DNA of 50,070 nucleotides from Alphaproteobacteria bacterium (GTDB lineage Bacteria; Pseudomonadota; Alphaproteobacteria; UBA6615), in NCBI GenBank assembly GCA_028279245.1, contig JANQOE010000042.1:1-50070 (forward strand), in the 5' to 3' direction. Below the pieces are notes generated by a model that saw only the letters and a program-made list of their open reading frames with translations, searched no databases and had not been told where the DNA came from. Positions 40,581 to 50,070 of the stretch are shown piece after piece (positions within the stretch are counted from its first letter, which is position 1; each line of letters starts with the position of its first letter). A program made the translations under genes and the position numbers.

Positions 40581-41582
40581 CTACCGACCTCGGTTTCGGA
40601 CCTTCTCCAGCAACACTGCGAATAGTATGAAGAGGCCCACGAAAGTCCCTTGCCAGAAAGTGTTGACACCTGCCAGCAGGAGACTATTCCGGATTATTTC
40701 GATCAGCGCCGCCCCGATCACGCCGCCATAGGCGGACCCGGCACCACCCAGCAGGTTGGCGCCGCCAATGACGGTCGAGGCAATGACGCGCAGCTCCCAG
40801 CTTTGCCCGAAGTTGCTGAGGGCGGAGCCGGTCCAGGCCAACACCAATAGTCCAGTGATGCCGGCGGTCAGCGCGGACATCATGTAGACCGAGACCTTGA
40901 CCTGGTCGACTGGCACGCCGTTCAGGCGCGCGGCCTGCTCATTGCCGCCAACGGCGTAGATGTGACGTCCCCACGCGGTAAAACGCAGGATGAAGCCGAC
41001 GATCAGCAGAACACCCAACAACACCCAGACAGGTGTGGCAACACCCATCGGGTTCCCGGCAAGCAGTTCTCTGAATCGGTCTGCCTCTTCGCCAACCCGG
41101 CGGAGCGTGACCGGCGTTGCGTTGGTCAGCACCAACGTTTGACTGCGGATGATGCTCAACATGCCGAGCGTGACAATAAATGGATTGAGTTTGACGTAGG
41201 CGATCAAGCAGCCGTTGATGAATCCGATCGCCAAAGCGACCAGCAGCCCGACCGCGATCGCCGCTTCCATGGAGTGGCCGGAATCGATCGTCACGGCACT
41301 GGACATCGCGACCAGTCCAAGCGTCGAGCCAACCGACAAGTCGATTCCAGCGGTAATGATGACGGTCGTCATACCGACCGCCATGATGCCAATGAACGCG
41401 AAGTTCCTGGTGATGTTGAAGAAATTGCCGGTGCTCAGGAAATTCTCGTTCACGAAGCTCATGATCACGGCGATGACGACAACCGCGAGCGTGATCCAGA
41501 ACGGTTGATAGCCGAGCACATCCTGCCACCAGGTCGACTCTTTCTTGTCGAGGACATCATCGATGGCAACGCGATCGGTCAT
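40581..41582 (-). CDS. Sugar ABC transporter permease (CUT2, system 1)
   Basis: A 333-residue RbsC-class permease with about ten predicted helices. The family stretches VGMTTVIITAGIDLSVGSTLGLVA, FINGCLIAYVKLNPFIVTLGMLSIIRS and the ATPase-facing region GGANLLGGAGSAYGGVIGAALIE are all present. It lies 54 bp behind the ATPase gene of system 1 and 58 bp before the binding-protein gene, all on the minus strand. It builds the inner-membrane channel, most likely as a homodimer. Confidence 0.94.
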   Translation of the reverse strand: MTDRVAIDDVLDKKESTWWQDVLGYQPFWITLAVVVIAVIMSFVNENFLSTGNFFNITRNFAFIGIMAVGMTTVIITAGIDLSVGSTLGLVAMSSAVTIDSGHSMEAAIAVGLLVALAIGFINGCLIAYVKLNPFIVTLGMLSIIRSQTLVLTNATPVTLRRVGEEADRFRELLAGNPMGVATPVWVLLGVLLIVGFILRFTAWGRHIYAVGGNEQAARLNGVPVDQVKVSVYMMSALTAGITGLLVLAWTGSALSNFGQSWELRVIASTVIGGANLLGGAGSAYGGVIGAALIEIIRNSLLLAGVNTFWQGTFVGLFILFAVLLEKVRNRGR

Positions 41583-41636
41583 CTGCGGACTTGCCCCTTC
41601 TTCCCTATTGGCATGCGGAACTTCTCGCCCATCGGA

Positions 41637-42377
41637 TCAAGCCGACTGAATGGCACCCGTGATCAGACCAGTGACTTCCTCGGGCGACGACTCCTTGGTC
41701 GTCTTGTCGGCGACCTTTCTGCCGCGGCGCAGGACCGATACACGGTCCGCCACCGCGAACACATCGGGCATGCGGTGGCTGATGAGGATGATCGCGATAC
41801 CTTGGTCCCGCAGCCGCCGGATCAGGTCCAGCACCTCGGCCACTTGTCGCACGCTGATCGCCGCCGTTGGCTCATCCATCAGAATAATCTTGCAATCGCG
41901 CAGGCGCGTGCGGGCGATGGCGACGGCCTGACGTTGTCCGCCTGACATTTGCTTCACAAGATCCCGCGGACGCGTCTCGGATTTCAGCTCCGCGAACAGC
42001 TGACCAGCCCGGTCATACATCCGCTTGTAGTCGAGAATCTTCAGCGGGCCGAAGCGCAGCTTAATCTCACGGCCCAGGAAGACGTTGGCCGCCGCCGTTA
42101 AATTGTCACACAGCGCAAGGTCCTGATAGACGACCTCGATACCCTTCTCCCTGGCCTCCACCGGCTTGTGAAAATGAACCGCTTCGTCTGCCAGGCGGAT
42201 CTCGCCGCCGGACGGCGGAAAGTTCCCGGCCATGATCTTGACCAGGGTCGACTTGCCGGCGCCGTTGTCGCCCATCAGACCCAGCACCTCGCCCGGATCC
42301 AACCTCAGGTCCACATTATCCAGGGCCTGAATGGCTCCGAAGTTCTTTGAGATGCCTTGGAGTTCCAACAGCGCCAT
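41637..42377 (-). CDS. Sugar ABC transporter ATPase (CUT2, system 1), single domain
   Basis: A 246-residue ATP-binding subunit. Walker A is GDNGAGKS (36-43), the signature MSGGQ (144-148), Walker B DEP (168-170) and the switch His in ILISHRMPDV. CUT2 ATPases are usually about 500 residues with two fused ATPase domains; here only one domain is present, as in FrcA-type systems, so two copies should assemble. The start ATG 42377 follows a 95-bp gap after the oxidoreductase gene, which could hold its own promoter. Confidence 0.94.
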   Translation of the reverse strand: MALLELQGISKNFGAIQALDNVDLRLDPGEVLGLMGDNGAGKSTLVKIMAGNFPPSGGEIRLADEAVHFHKPVEAREKGIEVVYQDLALCDNLTAAANVFLGREIKLRFGPLKILDYKRMYDRAGQLFAELKSETRPRDLVKQMSGGQRQAVAIARTRLRDCKIILMDEPTAAISVRQVAEVLDLIRRLRDQGIAIILISHRMPDVFAVADRVSVLRRGRKVADKTTKESSPEEVTGLITGAIQSA

Positions 42378-42472
42378 ACCGTCTCCCTTGTCCCGCCCCT
42401 CCGCAACACGTTGTTATCGCGCGGGATTTTGTCGCGGCGCAACCCTACACGGCAGGCTACGCCTTGCAAACC

Positions 42473-43651
42473 CTAGGCTGTCGCCGCCTCGTCAATCTCT
42501 AGCCAGGCCTTTTCCTTGGCCGAGATCGTCCATGCGTCGGCCACGCGCTGCACCTCCCAGGCCTCCCGGAACGTAGGCCAAGGATCTTCGCCGCCGGCTA
42601 GGGCTGTCATCAGATCGCGCACCTCGATGATCTTCAGATCGTTGAACCCCAGTTGATGGCCAGGAGCGGGCGTGAAGGCACCGTATGGCGGATGATCCGG
42701 ACCGGCCAAGATCCGCTTGAAACCCTCCCGTCCCGGCGGTTGGCCCGTGACGTACATCTCCAACTCGTTGAGCCGCTCAAGATCGAACCGGATCGCGCCC
42801 TTCGTACCGGTGACTTCGGCTGCGAGGTTCATTTTTCGGCCCGCCGCAACCCAACTCGCCTCCAAGGTGCCTTTCGCGCCGTTCGCGAAGTGCACCAGCG
42901 CCCGCGCTTGATCCGCAACTTCGACGGGCCGCTTCTTGTCGGAGCCGACCTGACGCTGGAACAGCACGCTGTCATCGGACCCGACGGGACGTTCTGCGTA
43001 GACCGTGTCCCGATCCGCGCAGATTGATACGATGTCGCCAACCAAAAACCGCGCCATGGAAATGGCATGGCTTGCCAGGTCTCCGACGACGCCATCACCT
43101 GCGCTGGGCTCATGCCGCCAGGTGAAGGGCGCGGCGGGATCGATCATATAGTCTTCGAAGTGGTGCCCCCGGTAGGAGAACACCTCACCGATCTCGCCGC
43201 TATGGATGATCTCGCGGGCCAGCGCGGCGATGGGGTTCTTGATGTAGTTGAACCCCACCATGGTCGTGACCCCCTCACGCTCCGCTGCGTCCACCATTTC
43301 CTTGGCCTCCGCCGCGTTCGGCGCCAACGGTTTCTCGCAATACACCGGTTTCCCGGCCGCGATCGCCGCCAGCGCCATTTCACGATGAAAGGCGTTGGGC
43401 GCCGTAATGTCGACCAGGTCGATCTCCGGATCTTCGATTAACGCGCGCCAATCGCCGGTCGACCGGTGGAAGCCCAACGCGGCGGCAGCCCGCGCCGCCA
43501 CCTGGTCATCGACATCGGCCAGCAGTTCCAGGCGGAGTTCGACTGGGAGGTCGAACACCTTCGGCGCCGCGGCCAGGGCATAGGCGTGGGCGCGTCCCAT
43601 AAAGCCACTGCCGATCAAGCCGACGCGTACCGCGCTCAAACGCCCCTCCAT
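42473..43651 (-). CDS. Gfo/Idh/MocA-family oxidoreductase
   Basis: A 392-residue NAD(P)-dependent sugar or inositol dehydrogenase. The Rossmann motif VGLIGSGFMGRAHA is at residues 10-23 and the catalytic-domain motif VYCEKPLAPNAAEA holds the conserved EKP Lys. The C-terminal domain is the usual alpha-beta fold with substrate-binding His. It stands between the two ABC systems. Inositol 2-dehydrogenase (IolG) is a natural candidate in an iol locus, but many members act on other sugars. ATG 43651 has only AAGGT upstream; an in-frame TTG at 43639 has GGAGGGG just ahead and would shorten the protein by four residues. Confidence 0.9.
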   Translation of the reverse strand: MEGRLSAVRVGLIGSGFMGRAHAYALAAAPKVFDLPVELRLELLADVDDQVAARAAAALGFHRSTGDWRALIEDPEIDLVDITAPNAFHREMALAAIAAGKPVYCEKPLAPNAAEAKEMVDAAEREGVTTMVGFNYIKNPIAALAREIIHSGEIGEVFSYRGHHFEDYMIDPAAPFTWRHEPSAGDGVVGDLASHAISMARFLVGDIVSICADRDTVYAERPVGSDDSVLFQRQVGSDKKRPVEVADQARALVHFANGAKGTLEASWVAAGRKMNLAAEVTGTKGAIRFDLERLNELEMYVTGQPPGREGFKRILAGPDHPPYGAFTPAPGHQLGFNDLKIIEVRDLMTALAGGEDPWPTFREAWEVQRVADAWTISAKEKAWLEIDEAATA

Positions 43652-43678
43652 ACCTTGGATCTGTCGTTCGGGATCGGG

Positions 43679-44547
<869 letters not shown>

Positions 44548-44551
<4 letters not shown>

Positions 44552-45624
44552 CGGGCCTCCGTCACTTTCTTGCGGACGTAGTTGTTGAACAACACCGCGA
44601 TCAGCATCATCACCCCGACAAACACCTTGAACCAGTCAGTGTTCACGCCGGTGAAGAAGATCCCCATTTGCACCGTACCGAAGATCAGCGCGCCAAACGC
44701 CGCGCCGATCGCGGAGCCGTAACCGCCGGTCAGCAGCGTACCGCCAATGACCACGGCGATAATGGCTTCGAACTCCTTCAGCAGGCCGCGGTTGGTATCC
44801 GCCGACCCGGCATCCAGCACTTGTATCGCCGCGAACAGCGTGGCCGCGCAGGCGGTACCGATGAACAGCAGGATTTTGACGGAGTTCACCGGAACACCGA
44901 CGTTGCGGGCCGCAAGCTTGTCGCCGCCTGAAGCGAAGATCCAGTTGCCGAATGGAGTCCGCAGCAAGACCCAGGTCGCCAATGCCGTCAACGCCAGCCA
45001 CCAGAAGATTGAGGCCGGGATACCGTTCACCGTCGGGTTGTTGGCAAACAGGAATCCAAACCAGTCGCCAGCGAACAGCCACGCGATCGGATCGCCTTCC
45101 GATAGCTGCTTCAGCCCGGAGACCTGGGTGCGGCCGGTGATCTCGCGCGTGAGTCCGATTGTCAGACCGCGCAGGATGAACAAGCCGGCCAAAGTCACGA
45201 TGAAAGAGGGCAGGCCCGACCGCACGACGATTAGCCCGTTCACGTAGCCGACCAGGACCGCCAGCACGAAGGCGAAGATGATCGCCAGCCAGATCGGCAC
45301 GCCCCAGACCGCTGCCGGGATCGCGATCGCCACGCCGGCAAAGCCGATCATCGAACCCACCGACAGGTCGAACTCACCCGCGATCATCAGCAGCGAAGCG
45401 AAGACCGCGAGTATCCCCAACTGCGCGGAGACCTCCAGAAACGTAATGATGCCCTTGCTGCTGAACATGCCGCTGTTTGCGGCGACCAGCCCGAAGAAAA
45501 CGAAGACCAGCACCGTGCCGGCGACGGCACCCAGTTCGGGCCGGTTCAGCAGTTTCTTCCAAATCGAAACCTGCCGTAGGCGCTCGTCCATCGCCCCGGC
45601 GGCGTTTTGGGTCGTGTCTGTCAT
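44548..45624 (-). CDS. Sugar ABC transporter permease (CUT2, system 2)
   Basis: A 358-residue RbsC-class permease with about ten helices. Family marks are [48 protein letters not shown] and [23 protein letters not shown]. It is longer than the system 1 permease because of an extra loop near the middle ([17 protein letters not shown]). The gene follows the binding-protein gene after 111 bp that contain a 10-bp stem-loop, and its stop overlaps the ATPase start by 4 bp. Confidence 0.94.
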
Positions 45625-45691
45625 CGCTCGTTCCCCCTTTAGCGCCCTATCCCTTCTGGCGGGGACCTGCCGGCGGGTTTGTGAACCGGGA

Positions 45692-45719
45692 CGGGTGGCT
45701 GCCGTCGGACAGCCACCCG
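45692..45719 (-). other. Intergenic stem-loop after the system 2 binding-protein gene
   Basis: CGGGTGGCTG (45692-45701) pairs perfectly with CAGCCACCCG (45710-45719) around an eight-base loop. It begins 16 bases beyond the binding-protein stop and precedes the permease gene. No T-run follows, so it may shield the 3' end of the binding-protein mRNA and lower permease expression. Confidence 0.6.
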
Positions 45720-45735
45720 CGCTCGCAACGCGTTC

Positions 45736-46668
45736 CTAGCGGATGCCCTGCGAACTGAGTTCGATCACCTGGGCCGCATTGTCAGGTGTCACGAAGCCGG
45801 GGCCGGTCAGGACATCGGCGCCCGGCATCAGTCCGAACTTGACGTTCTGGGCCAACAGCACGATCGGCAGATAGCCTTGCAGGTACTGCTGCTGATCGAT
45901 GGCGAATGCCATTTTGCCGTCGGCCAAGGCCTGCAGCACGCTGGGCGACAAATCGAATGTGCCGAATGTCATGTCGCCCAGTTTGCCCGCCTCTTCCAAC
46001 GCCTGCAGCGTCGGATCGGCCGCGGTCGGGCCCAGCGTCAGGATGCCGTTGACATCGGCATTGTTGAGCGCCGCAGAGACAGCGTTGCGGATCTCGGTTG
46101 GGTCGCCGATGTTGACGGCCAGGATTTCGACGTCGCCGCCCAACCCGTCGGCAAAGCCCTGACAGCGCAGATCGAGTGCCACATTGCCGACTTCTTGGTT
46201 GACGCAGATGGCGCTCGTCACACCGGCAGCTGCCATACGTTCGCCGCCGCCAAGGCCGGCCTCATATTCGGTCTGACCGACGTGCACCTGAACGCCGAGG
46301 CCTTTGCGTACGTCACTGCCCGAGTTCATGGAAATCACCGGGATACCGGCAGCAACGGCGGAGCGAATGGAATCGCCCAGCGCATCCGCGTCCGGGATCG
46401 ACACGACGAGCCCGTCCGGGTTCGAGGCCACCGCGGCATCGATCAGCTGCGCCATGCGCGGCATGTCGAATGTGTCCGGCGCCCGGTATTCGACTTCCAC
46501 GCCCATGTCCTCGGCACCTGCGTCGACACCGTTCTTGACGACGGACCAGAACGGGTCGGACGCCTGTCCGTGGCTGACGACGACGATGCGAATATCCTGC
46601 GCCAGGGCGCCACCCGCCATCACACCGGCAACGGCAGTGGCCGCGATTAGGGTTCCCAATCGTTTCAT
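45736..46668 (-). CDS. Sugar ABC transporter, periplasmic binding protein (CUT2, system 2)
   Basis: A 310-residue RbsB/FrcB-like binding protein with a signal peptide ([17 protein letters not shown], cleavage near ALA-Q). The mature start [22 protein letters not shown] and the strand [13 protein letters not shown] are typical. Its ligand loops read [12 protein letters not shown] and [20 protein letters not shown] 46668 has the ideal site AGGAGG seven bases upstream and is chosen over an in-frame start at 46716, which lies inside the end of the deacetylase region. Substrate is a monosaccharide or polyol, unknown. It is followed by a strong stem-loop. Confidence 0.93.
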   Translation of the reverse strand: MKRLGTLIAATAVAGVMAGGALAQDIRIVVVSHGQASDPFWSVVKNGVDAGAEDMGVEVEYRAPDTFDMPRMAQLIDAAVASNPDGLVVSIPDADALGDSIRSAVAAGIPVISMNSGSDVRKGLGVQVHVGQTEYEAGLGGGERMAAAGVTSAICVNQEVGNVALDLRCQGFADGLGGDVEILAVNIGDPTEIRNAVSAALNNADVNGILTLGPTAADPTLQALEEAGKLGDMTFGTFDLSPSVLQALADGKMAFAIDQQQYLQGYLPIVLLAQNVKFGLMPGADVLTGPGFVTPDNAAQVIELSSQGIR

Positions 46669-46712
46669 ACGTTTCCTCCTCCGTATTGAATTGTCTGGTT
46701 TGGTGGGAATCG

Positions 46713-47669
46713 TCATGCACGCAGCTCGGTTTCACTCTCCGGAGCAGCGTGTGACTGCGGTCTCTTGTTTGCGGACCGCATCGCATCCCGCATGTCGCGG
46801 AATCCGATCATTGTCAGGCCGGCGCGGCCGACCTCTTCAAGAAACGCCGGATCTTGGAAGCGTTGGTATTCATACCACCGGGCATGTGCCCGCCTTGGAT
46901 CGATTGTCTCGATGTCGCCCGGCGCATTGCAATGCAGTGCGAGGAAGGTGAGACCCGGCTGAATATCTTCCAGTATGGTGCGGTAGGCCGCGTCACTCTC
47001 TTCACGCGCCGACCAGGCTGTCTCGACGACCGTATCGAAGATCGGATTCAACCGGCCTTCCATCAGCTTACGGCGCCGCATCTGCCCGGCGGCATCGCCA
47101 TCGCCCAGCCGAAGAATTGCGCCATAGCCCTCCCACGCGCCCGGAAACAACACCGGCACGTCGTAGTCTTGGCCGAGCTGAATGTAGATATCAGCAAATT
47201 CGGGGCAGAGGGCCGTCCCCATGTGACAGTCGAGGTGGGTCATGTCGATCCCGGCCGCCAGCGCGCGATCGATTTGCGCCCGCAGTTCGATGTCCACCGC
47301 CGCCGGCACGGCATTGGCACGCACGTCCTTGGCGCTGCGCCACATATAGCCGTCGGCGTCACACAGACCCGCCTTGTCCGATGCATCCGTCAGCGGGCGC
47401 CAGCGGTAGTGGCGCCATTCGCTGGTCAGCGTCAGGTGGACACCCAGATCCCAGGCCGGGTTTTCGCGCGCGCCTTCGGCGATCTCCTCGAACCAGGGGC
47501 ACGGCACCATGACCGATCCGCTGGTGATGAAGCCGGCGCCGGCGAGTTTGGCGAAGGCCACGTTGGCACCGTGGCACATGCCGACATCGTCCTGATGCGC
47601 GACAACCGCTTTGGTATGGGGCGACAGGCCAAGCCGTTCGAACAGCGCCAGCCGGCCCGGGTCAGACAT
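46713..47669 (-). CDS. ChbG/HpnK-family carbohydrate deacetylase
   Basis: A 318-residue YdjC/ChbG-fold metal hydrolase. The metal and base residues are visible in [44 protein letters not shown] and [11 protein letters not shown]. ChbG members remove acetyl groups from N-acetylated sugars such as chitobiose or hopanoid-linked glucosamine. Here the context is two sugar importers and iol genes, so an N-acetyl sugar or inositol derivative is possible (inference). ATG 47669 is used; an in-frame GTG at 47681 is an alternative without a clear ribosome site. It is the first gene of the minus-strand operon, divergent from the RpiR gene. Confidence 0.85.
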   Translation of the reverse strand: MSDPGRLALFERLGLSPHTKAVVAHQDDVGMCHGANVAFAKLAGAGFITSGSVMVPCPWFEEIAEGARENPAWDLGVHLTLTSEWRHYRWRPLTDASDKAGLCDADGYMWRSAKDVRANAVPAAVDIELRAQIDRALAAGIDMTHLDCHMGTALCPEFADIYIQLGQDYDVPVLFPGAWEGYGAILRLGDGDAAGQMRRRKLMEGRLNPIFDTVVETAWSAREESDAAYRTILEDIQPGLTFLALHCNAPGDIETIDPRRAHARWYEYQRFQDPAFLEEVGRAGLTMIGFRDMRDAMRSANKRPQSHAAPESETELRA

Positions 47670-47751
47670 CGCCGGGCCCACAGTGGTGGCAACGTTCGCC
47701 TATTACGGCGCCTATGCCACCAAACCTCCCCAGATGGTAGCCGATCACGGG

Positions 47752-47772
47752 AATGAGCACTTTTGACTCATT
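47752..47772. promoter_or_regulatory. Inverted repeat in the deacetylase-RpiR divergent promoter region
   Basis: AATGAG, nine bases, CTCATT: perfect 6-bp arms with centres two helical half-turns apart, in the AT-rich part of the 202-bp gap between the two divergent operons. A second palindrome, AAATATTT, lies at 47801-47808. Either could be bound by the RpiR-type regulator; this is inference. Confidence 0.45.
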
Positions 47773-47871
47773 ATGTTTATTCCACAAAGAAGGCTATATG
47801 AAATATTTGCTCCAATCAACTGAAACCCCATGCTAGTTTGGGCCCGGTTCAGGGAGGAATGAGGCCGGACA

Positions 47872-48732
47872 ATGGGCGCCAAAGCGCCAGCCGAGTACAC
47901 GATGCTGCGCGGCCGCATTGTCTCGGAATACAGCGATTTGAGTGACCGTTTGCAGCGGGTCGCCAGGTTTGTGCTCGACTACCCCGATGATGTGGCGCTT
48001 GGGACCACGGCCGCCATTTCAGCGCGCGCCGACGTCCAGCCATCGACCCTGATCCGCTTTGCGAAGGCTTTCGGCTACGACGGCTTCTCGGAGATGCAGC
48101 GGCTGTTCCGCAGCAACCTGACCGCCGGCCGCAAGTCCTATCGCGATCGCATCGCCGCCCTGAAGCAGGAGTTGGGCAACGGCGCCGACAACAGCGCGCT
48201 GGTCCTGCTCGACACCTTTGTCCGCGCCAACACCGCCGGCCTGGAACACTTACGCGACAACGTACCGGGGGAAGACCTGGCCCGCGCCGTGGATCTGCTG
48301 TCGCGCGCCGCCGCCATCCATGTCGTCGCCCAGCGCCGGGCCTATCCGCTGGCCGCCTACATGTTTTACGCGCTGCGGCGTCTCGGTGTGCTGGCGCACC
48401 TGCTCGACGACACCGGTGGCATGCTGCCGGAACAGGCCAGTCAGATCGAACCGGACGACGTGCTCGTCGCCATCAGCTACATGCCCTACACCCCGCGGGT
48501 CGTCGAAGCATCGGAGACGGCCCAAGAGATTGGCGCCCCGGTCATTGTCTTGACCGACCAGCCGCTCAGTCCGTTGGCCCGCCACAGCGATGTGTGCTTC
48601 CTGGTTGAGGACGCCGCAGTCCATGACTTCCGTTCGCTAAACGCATCAATGTGTTTGGTGCAAACCATCATTGTCAGTTTGGGTTTAAGCGTCGGCGCGT
48701 TGCGCGGCGACAGCAATTGGGGAGATACATGA
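47872..48732 (+). CDS. RpiR/MurR-family regulator, probable control of inositol genes
   Basis: A 286-residue regulator with an N-terminal RpiR helix-turn-helix (AISARADVQPSTLIRFAKAFGYDGF) and a C-terminal SIS sugar-phosphate domain (about 120-260), including AIHVVAQRRAYPLAAYMFYAL and DVLVAISYMPYTPRVVEA. SIS domains of this family sense phosphorylated sugars or inositol intermediates. ATG 47872 has GAGG seven bases upstream. Its stop overlaps iolB by 4 bp. By position it is likely the IolR-like repressor of this locus, acting also on the divergent transporter operon. Confidence 0.93.
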   Translation: MGAKAPAEYTMLRGRIVSEYSDLSDRLQRVARFVLDYPDDVALGTTAAISARADVQPSTLIRFAKAFGYDGFSEMQRLFRSNLTAGRKSYRDRIAALKQELGNGADNSALVLLDTFVRANTAGLEHLRDNVPGEDLARAVDLLSRAAAIHVVAQRRAYPLAAYMFYALRRLGVLAHLLDDTGGMLPEQASQIEPDDVLVAISYMPYTPRVVEASETAQEIGAPVIVLTDQPLSPLARHSDVCFLVEDAAVHDFRSLNASMCLVQTIIVSLGLSVGALRGDSNWGDT

Positions 48733-49541
48733 CACTTCATCTGAGTCAGCACCGCCAAGGTTTTGGCTGGGGTTTTACCCCGGTCACCGTGCTGGGTGAG
48801 GAAGATGACACCGGCATCGCGTTTGGGGTCCTACGCCTGAAGTCGGGCGAGACCTACGAGGTCAAGCCATCATGTGAGACGGCCTGGCTGCTGATGGACG
48901 GGCAGGTCGATGTGCAGGTCGGCAACCTCGCGGAGTCTTTCGCCCGCACCTCGCTGTTCGACGAAAGTGCCAGTTGCGTTCACGTCGCCGCCGGGCAAAC
49001 CGTGCGCTTTGCCTGCCACAGCGACACCGAACTCACGGTGTACGAAACCGCCAACGAGAAGCCGTTCGAACCGCGCCTCTATACGCCGGATGACGTGCCG
49101 AACGAGCACCGCGGCAAGGGCCAGGTCGGCAATGCGTGCTACCGGTTCGTCCGGACGATCTTCGACCGCACCAACGCGGATCGTAACGCCGAGCTGGTGC
49201 TTGGCGAGGTCGTCACCATGCCGGGCCGCTGGTCAAGCTATCCGCCGCACCACCATGCGCAGCCGGAGATCTATCACTACCGGTTCACCAAACCGCAGGG
49301 CTACGGCCACGCCGAACTTGGCGACACGGTTTACAAGGTGAAGCAATACGACACCGTCAAAATCTTCGACGGCTTTGATCACGCCCAGTGTGCGGCACCC
49401 GGCTACGGCATGTACTACATGTGGGTCATTCGCCATCTGCCCGACAATCCGTACACGGTGCCCGACTTCACCGCCGAACATGCCTGGACCATGGAGCAGG
49501 ACGCCGATGTCTGGCAGCCGGAAGGCGTGTCGCCCCTATGA
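48729..49541 (+). CDS. iolB: 5-deoxy-glucuronate isomerase
   Basis: A 270-residue double-cupin enzyme that converts 5-deoxy-D-glucuronate to 2-deoxy-5-keto-D-gluconate in myo-inositol breakdown. The second cupin has the metal-binding His cluster WSSYPPHHHAQPEIYHYRF, the strongest IolB mark, and the late Gly-Tyr-Gly motif PGYGMYYMWVIRHLPD. ATG 48729 has GGGGAG five bases upstream and overlaps the regulator stop (ATGA), so IolB is translated with it. An earlier frame extension to 48651 lies in the regulator gene and is not used. iolC follows with a 4-bp overlap. Confidence 0.95.
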   Translation: MTLHLSQHRQGFGWGFTPVTVLGEEDDTGIAFGVLRLKSGETYEVKPSCETAWLLMDGQVDVQVGNLAESFARTSLFDESASCVHVAAGQTVRFACHSDTELTVYETANEKPFEPRLYTPDDVPNEHRGKGQVGNACYRFVRTIFDRTNADRNAELVLGEVVTMPGRWSSYPPHHHAQPEIYHYRFTKPQGYGHAELGDTVYKVKQYDTVKIFDGFDHAQCAAPGYGMYYMWVIRHLPDNPYTVPDFTAEHAWTMEQDADVWQPEGVSPL

Positions 49542-50070
49542 GCGATCGGCCGTTGGATGTCATCTGCATGGGGCGCGCCGGTGTCGACTTCTACGGTGAT
49601 CAGGTCGGCAGTCGGCTCGAGGACATGTCGAGCTTTGCCAAGTACATTGGCGGCAGTCCGACCAACAGCGCCATCGGCGCCGCCCGGCTTGGACTGAAAT
49701 CGGCGCTGATCACCCGCGTCGGTGACGAACATATGGGGCGGTTCATACGCGAGACCCTGGTCGCTGAAGGTGTCGACGTCAGTCACGTCAAAACCGATCC
49801 GGACCGGCTGACCGCGCTGGTCATCCTGGGCATTCGCGACAAGCAGACCTTCCCGCTCATCTTCTACCGTGAGAACTGCGCCGACATGGCGATCTCGCCC
49901 GACGATTTTGAACCGGACTTCATCGGCACCGCCAAGGCGCTGCTGACCAGTGGCACCCACTTCTCGACGCCAGAGGTCGACCGCGCCTCACGCACCGCCA
50001 TCAAGTATGCCCGCGAACGCGGGACGAAGGTTGCCCTCGACATCGACTATCGCCCCGTCCTGTGGGGTCT
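49538..50070 (+). CDS. iolC: 5-dehydro-2-deoxygluconokinase, 3' end outside window
   Basis: The gene begins with ATG 49538, overlapping the iolB stop (ATGA), and about 177 residues are visible before the window ends. The PfkB kinase N-terminus is clear: DVICMGRAGVDFYGDQVGS, then FAKYIGGSPTNSAIGAARLG (the sugar-binding GG-SPxN motif of IolC) and ALITRVGDEHMGRF. IolC phosphorylates 2-deoxy-5-keto-D-gluconate with ATP, next after IolB in the pathway. The catalytic C-terminal part (GAGD motif) is beyond the window. Other iol genes probably follow. Confidence 0.93.
   Translation, partial: MSDRPLDVICMGRAGVDFYGDQVGSRLEDMSSFAKYIGGSPTNSAIGAARLGLKSALITRVGDEHMGRFIRETLVAEGVDVSHVKTDPDRLTALVILGIRDKQTFPLIFYRENCADMAISPDDFEPDFIGTAKALLTSGTHFSTPEVDRASRTAIKYARERGTKVALDIDYRPVLWG

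Noticed and set aside
40962..41945. 327-codon plus-strand open frame over permease and ATPase genes
   Set aside because: It is rich in Arg/Asp/His without any fold, the usual look of an antisense frame to membrane protein genes.
47670..47871. Search for the IolR-type GGAA-N6-TTCC site upstream of the RpiR gene
   Set aside because: No copy was found by reading the gap; only the AATGAG/CTCATT repeat and AAATATTT are present.

Overview
The window is 50 kb of GC-rich chromosomal DNA with closely packed genes. It most resembles an alphaproteobacterium, probably of a Rhodospirillales-like lineage. Reasons are a DUF2336 protein, a PAS_5-like protein, a SoeABC-type sulfite dehydrogenase with a TauE exporter, an RpiR-linked inositol locus and many GTG/TTG starts. 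This placement is inference from gene content; I see no rRNA, tRNA, IS element, phage gene or CRISPR array.

Region 1 (1-13.2 kb) is mostly housekeeping and signalling. It holds the 3' part of an L-idonate dehydrogenase, proC, a SixA-type phosphatase divergent from a CYTH-CHAD protein, an MFS carrier, a PaaY-like hexapeptide protein, a CDF metal transporter and a ClpP-like peptidase. A minus-strand group follows (diguanylate cyclase, Sel1 protein, hemerythrin, esterase), then a DUF2336 protein, nicotinamidase and a small unknown protein.

Region 2 (13.2-20 kb) is a sugar locus: an AraC regulator divergent from a CUT1 ABC importer (binding protein and two permeases, no ATPase) and a GH4 alpha-galactosidase of the MelA type. 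An enolase-superfamily acid-sugar dehydratase/racemase follows.

Region 3 (20-29.6 kb) is mixed: a GNAT protein and a PAS_5-like protein whose 3' ends overlap, an orphan family-5 binding protein, yggS, an AceE-like 2-oxoacid dehydrogenase/transketolase, mmsA (iolA) and a Cache-domain class III nucleotide cyclase.

Region 4 (29.5-38.4 kb) is a sulfur module. Reading on the minus strand it is tauE, a TIGR02186-type membrane-anchored protein, a universal stress protein, soeA, soeB, soeC and a gamma-glutamyltransferase without signal peptide; tusA is divergent from it. The genes overlap or nearly touch, consistent with one operon for oxidising and exporting sulfite.

Region 5 (38.4-39.5 kb) is an SRPBCC-ArsR pair with a palindromic operator candidate. 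Region 6 (39.5-50 kb) is an inositol/sugar locus. The minus strand carries a ChbG-like deacetylase and two complete CUT2 importers with single-domain ATPases around a Gfo/Idh/MocA oxidoreductase. The plus strand carries an RpiR regulator, iolB and the start of iolC, which runs off the window. mmsA at 26.2 kb could supply the last step of the same pathway.

All intergenic gaps are shorter than about 300 bases. Those that show a promoter, inverted repeat or terminator are listed.
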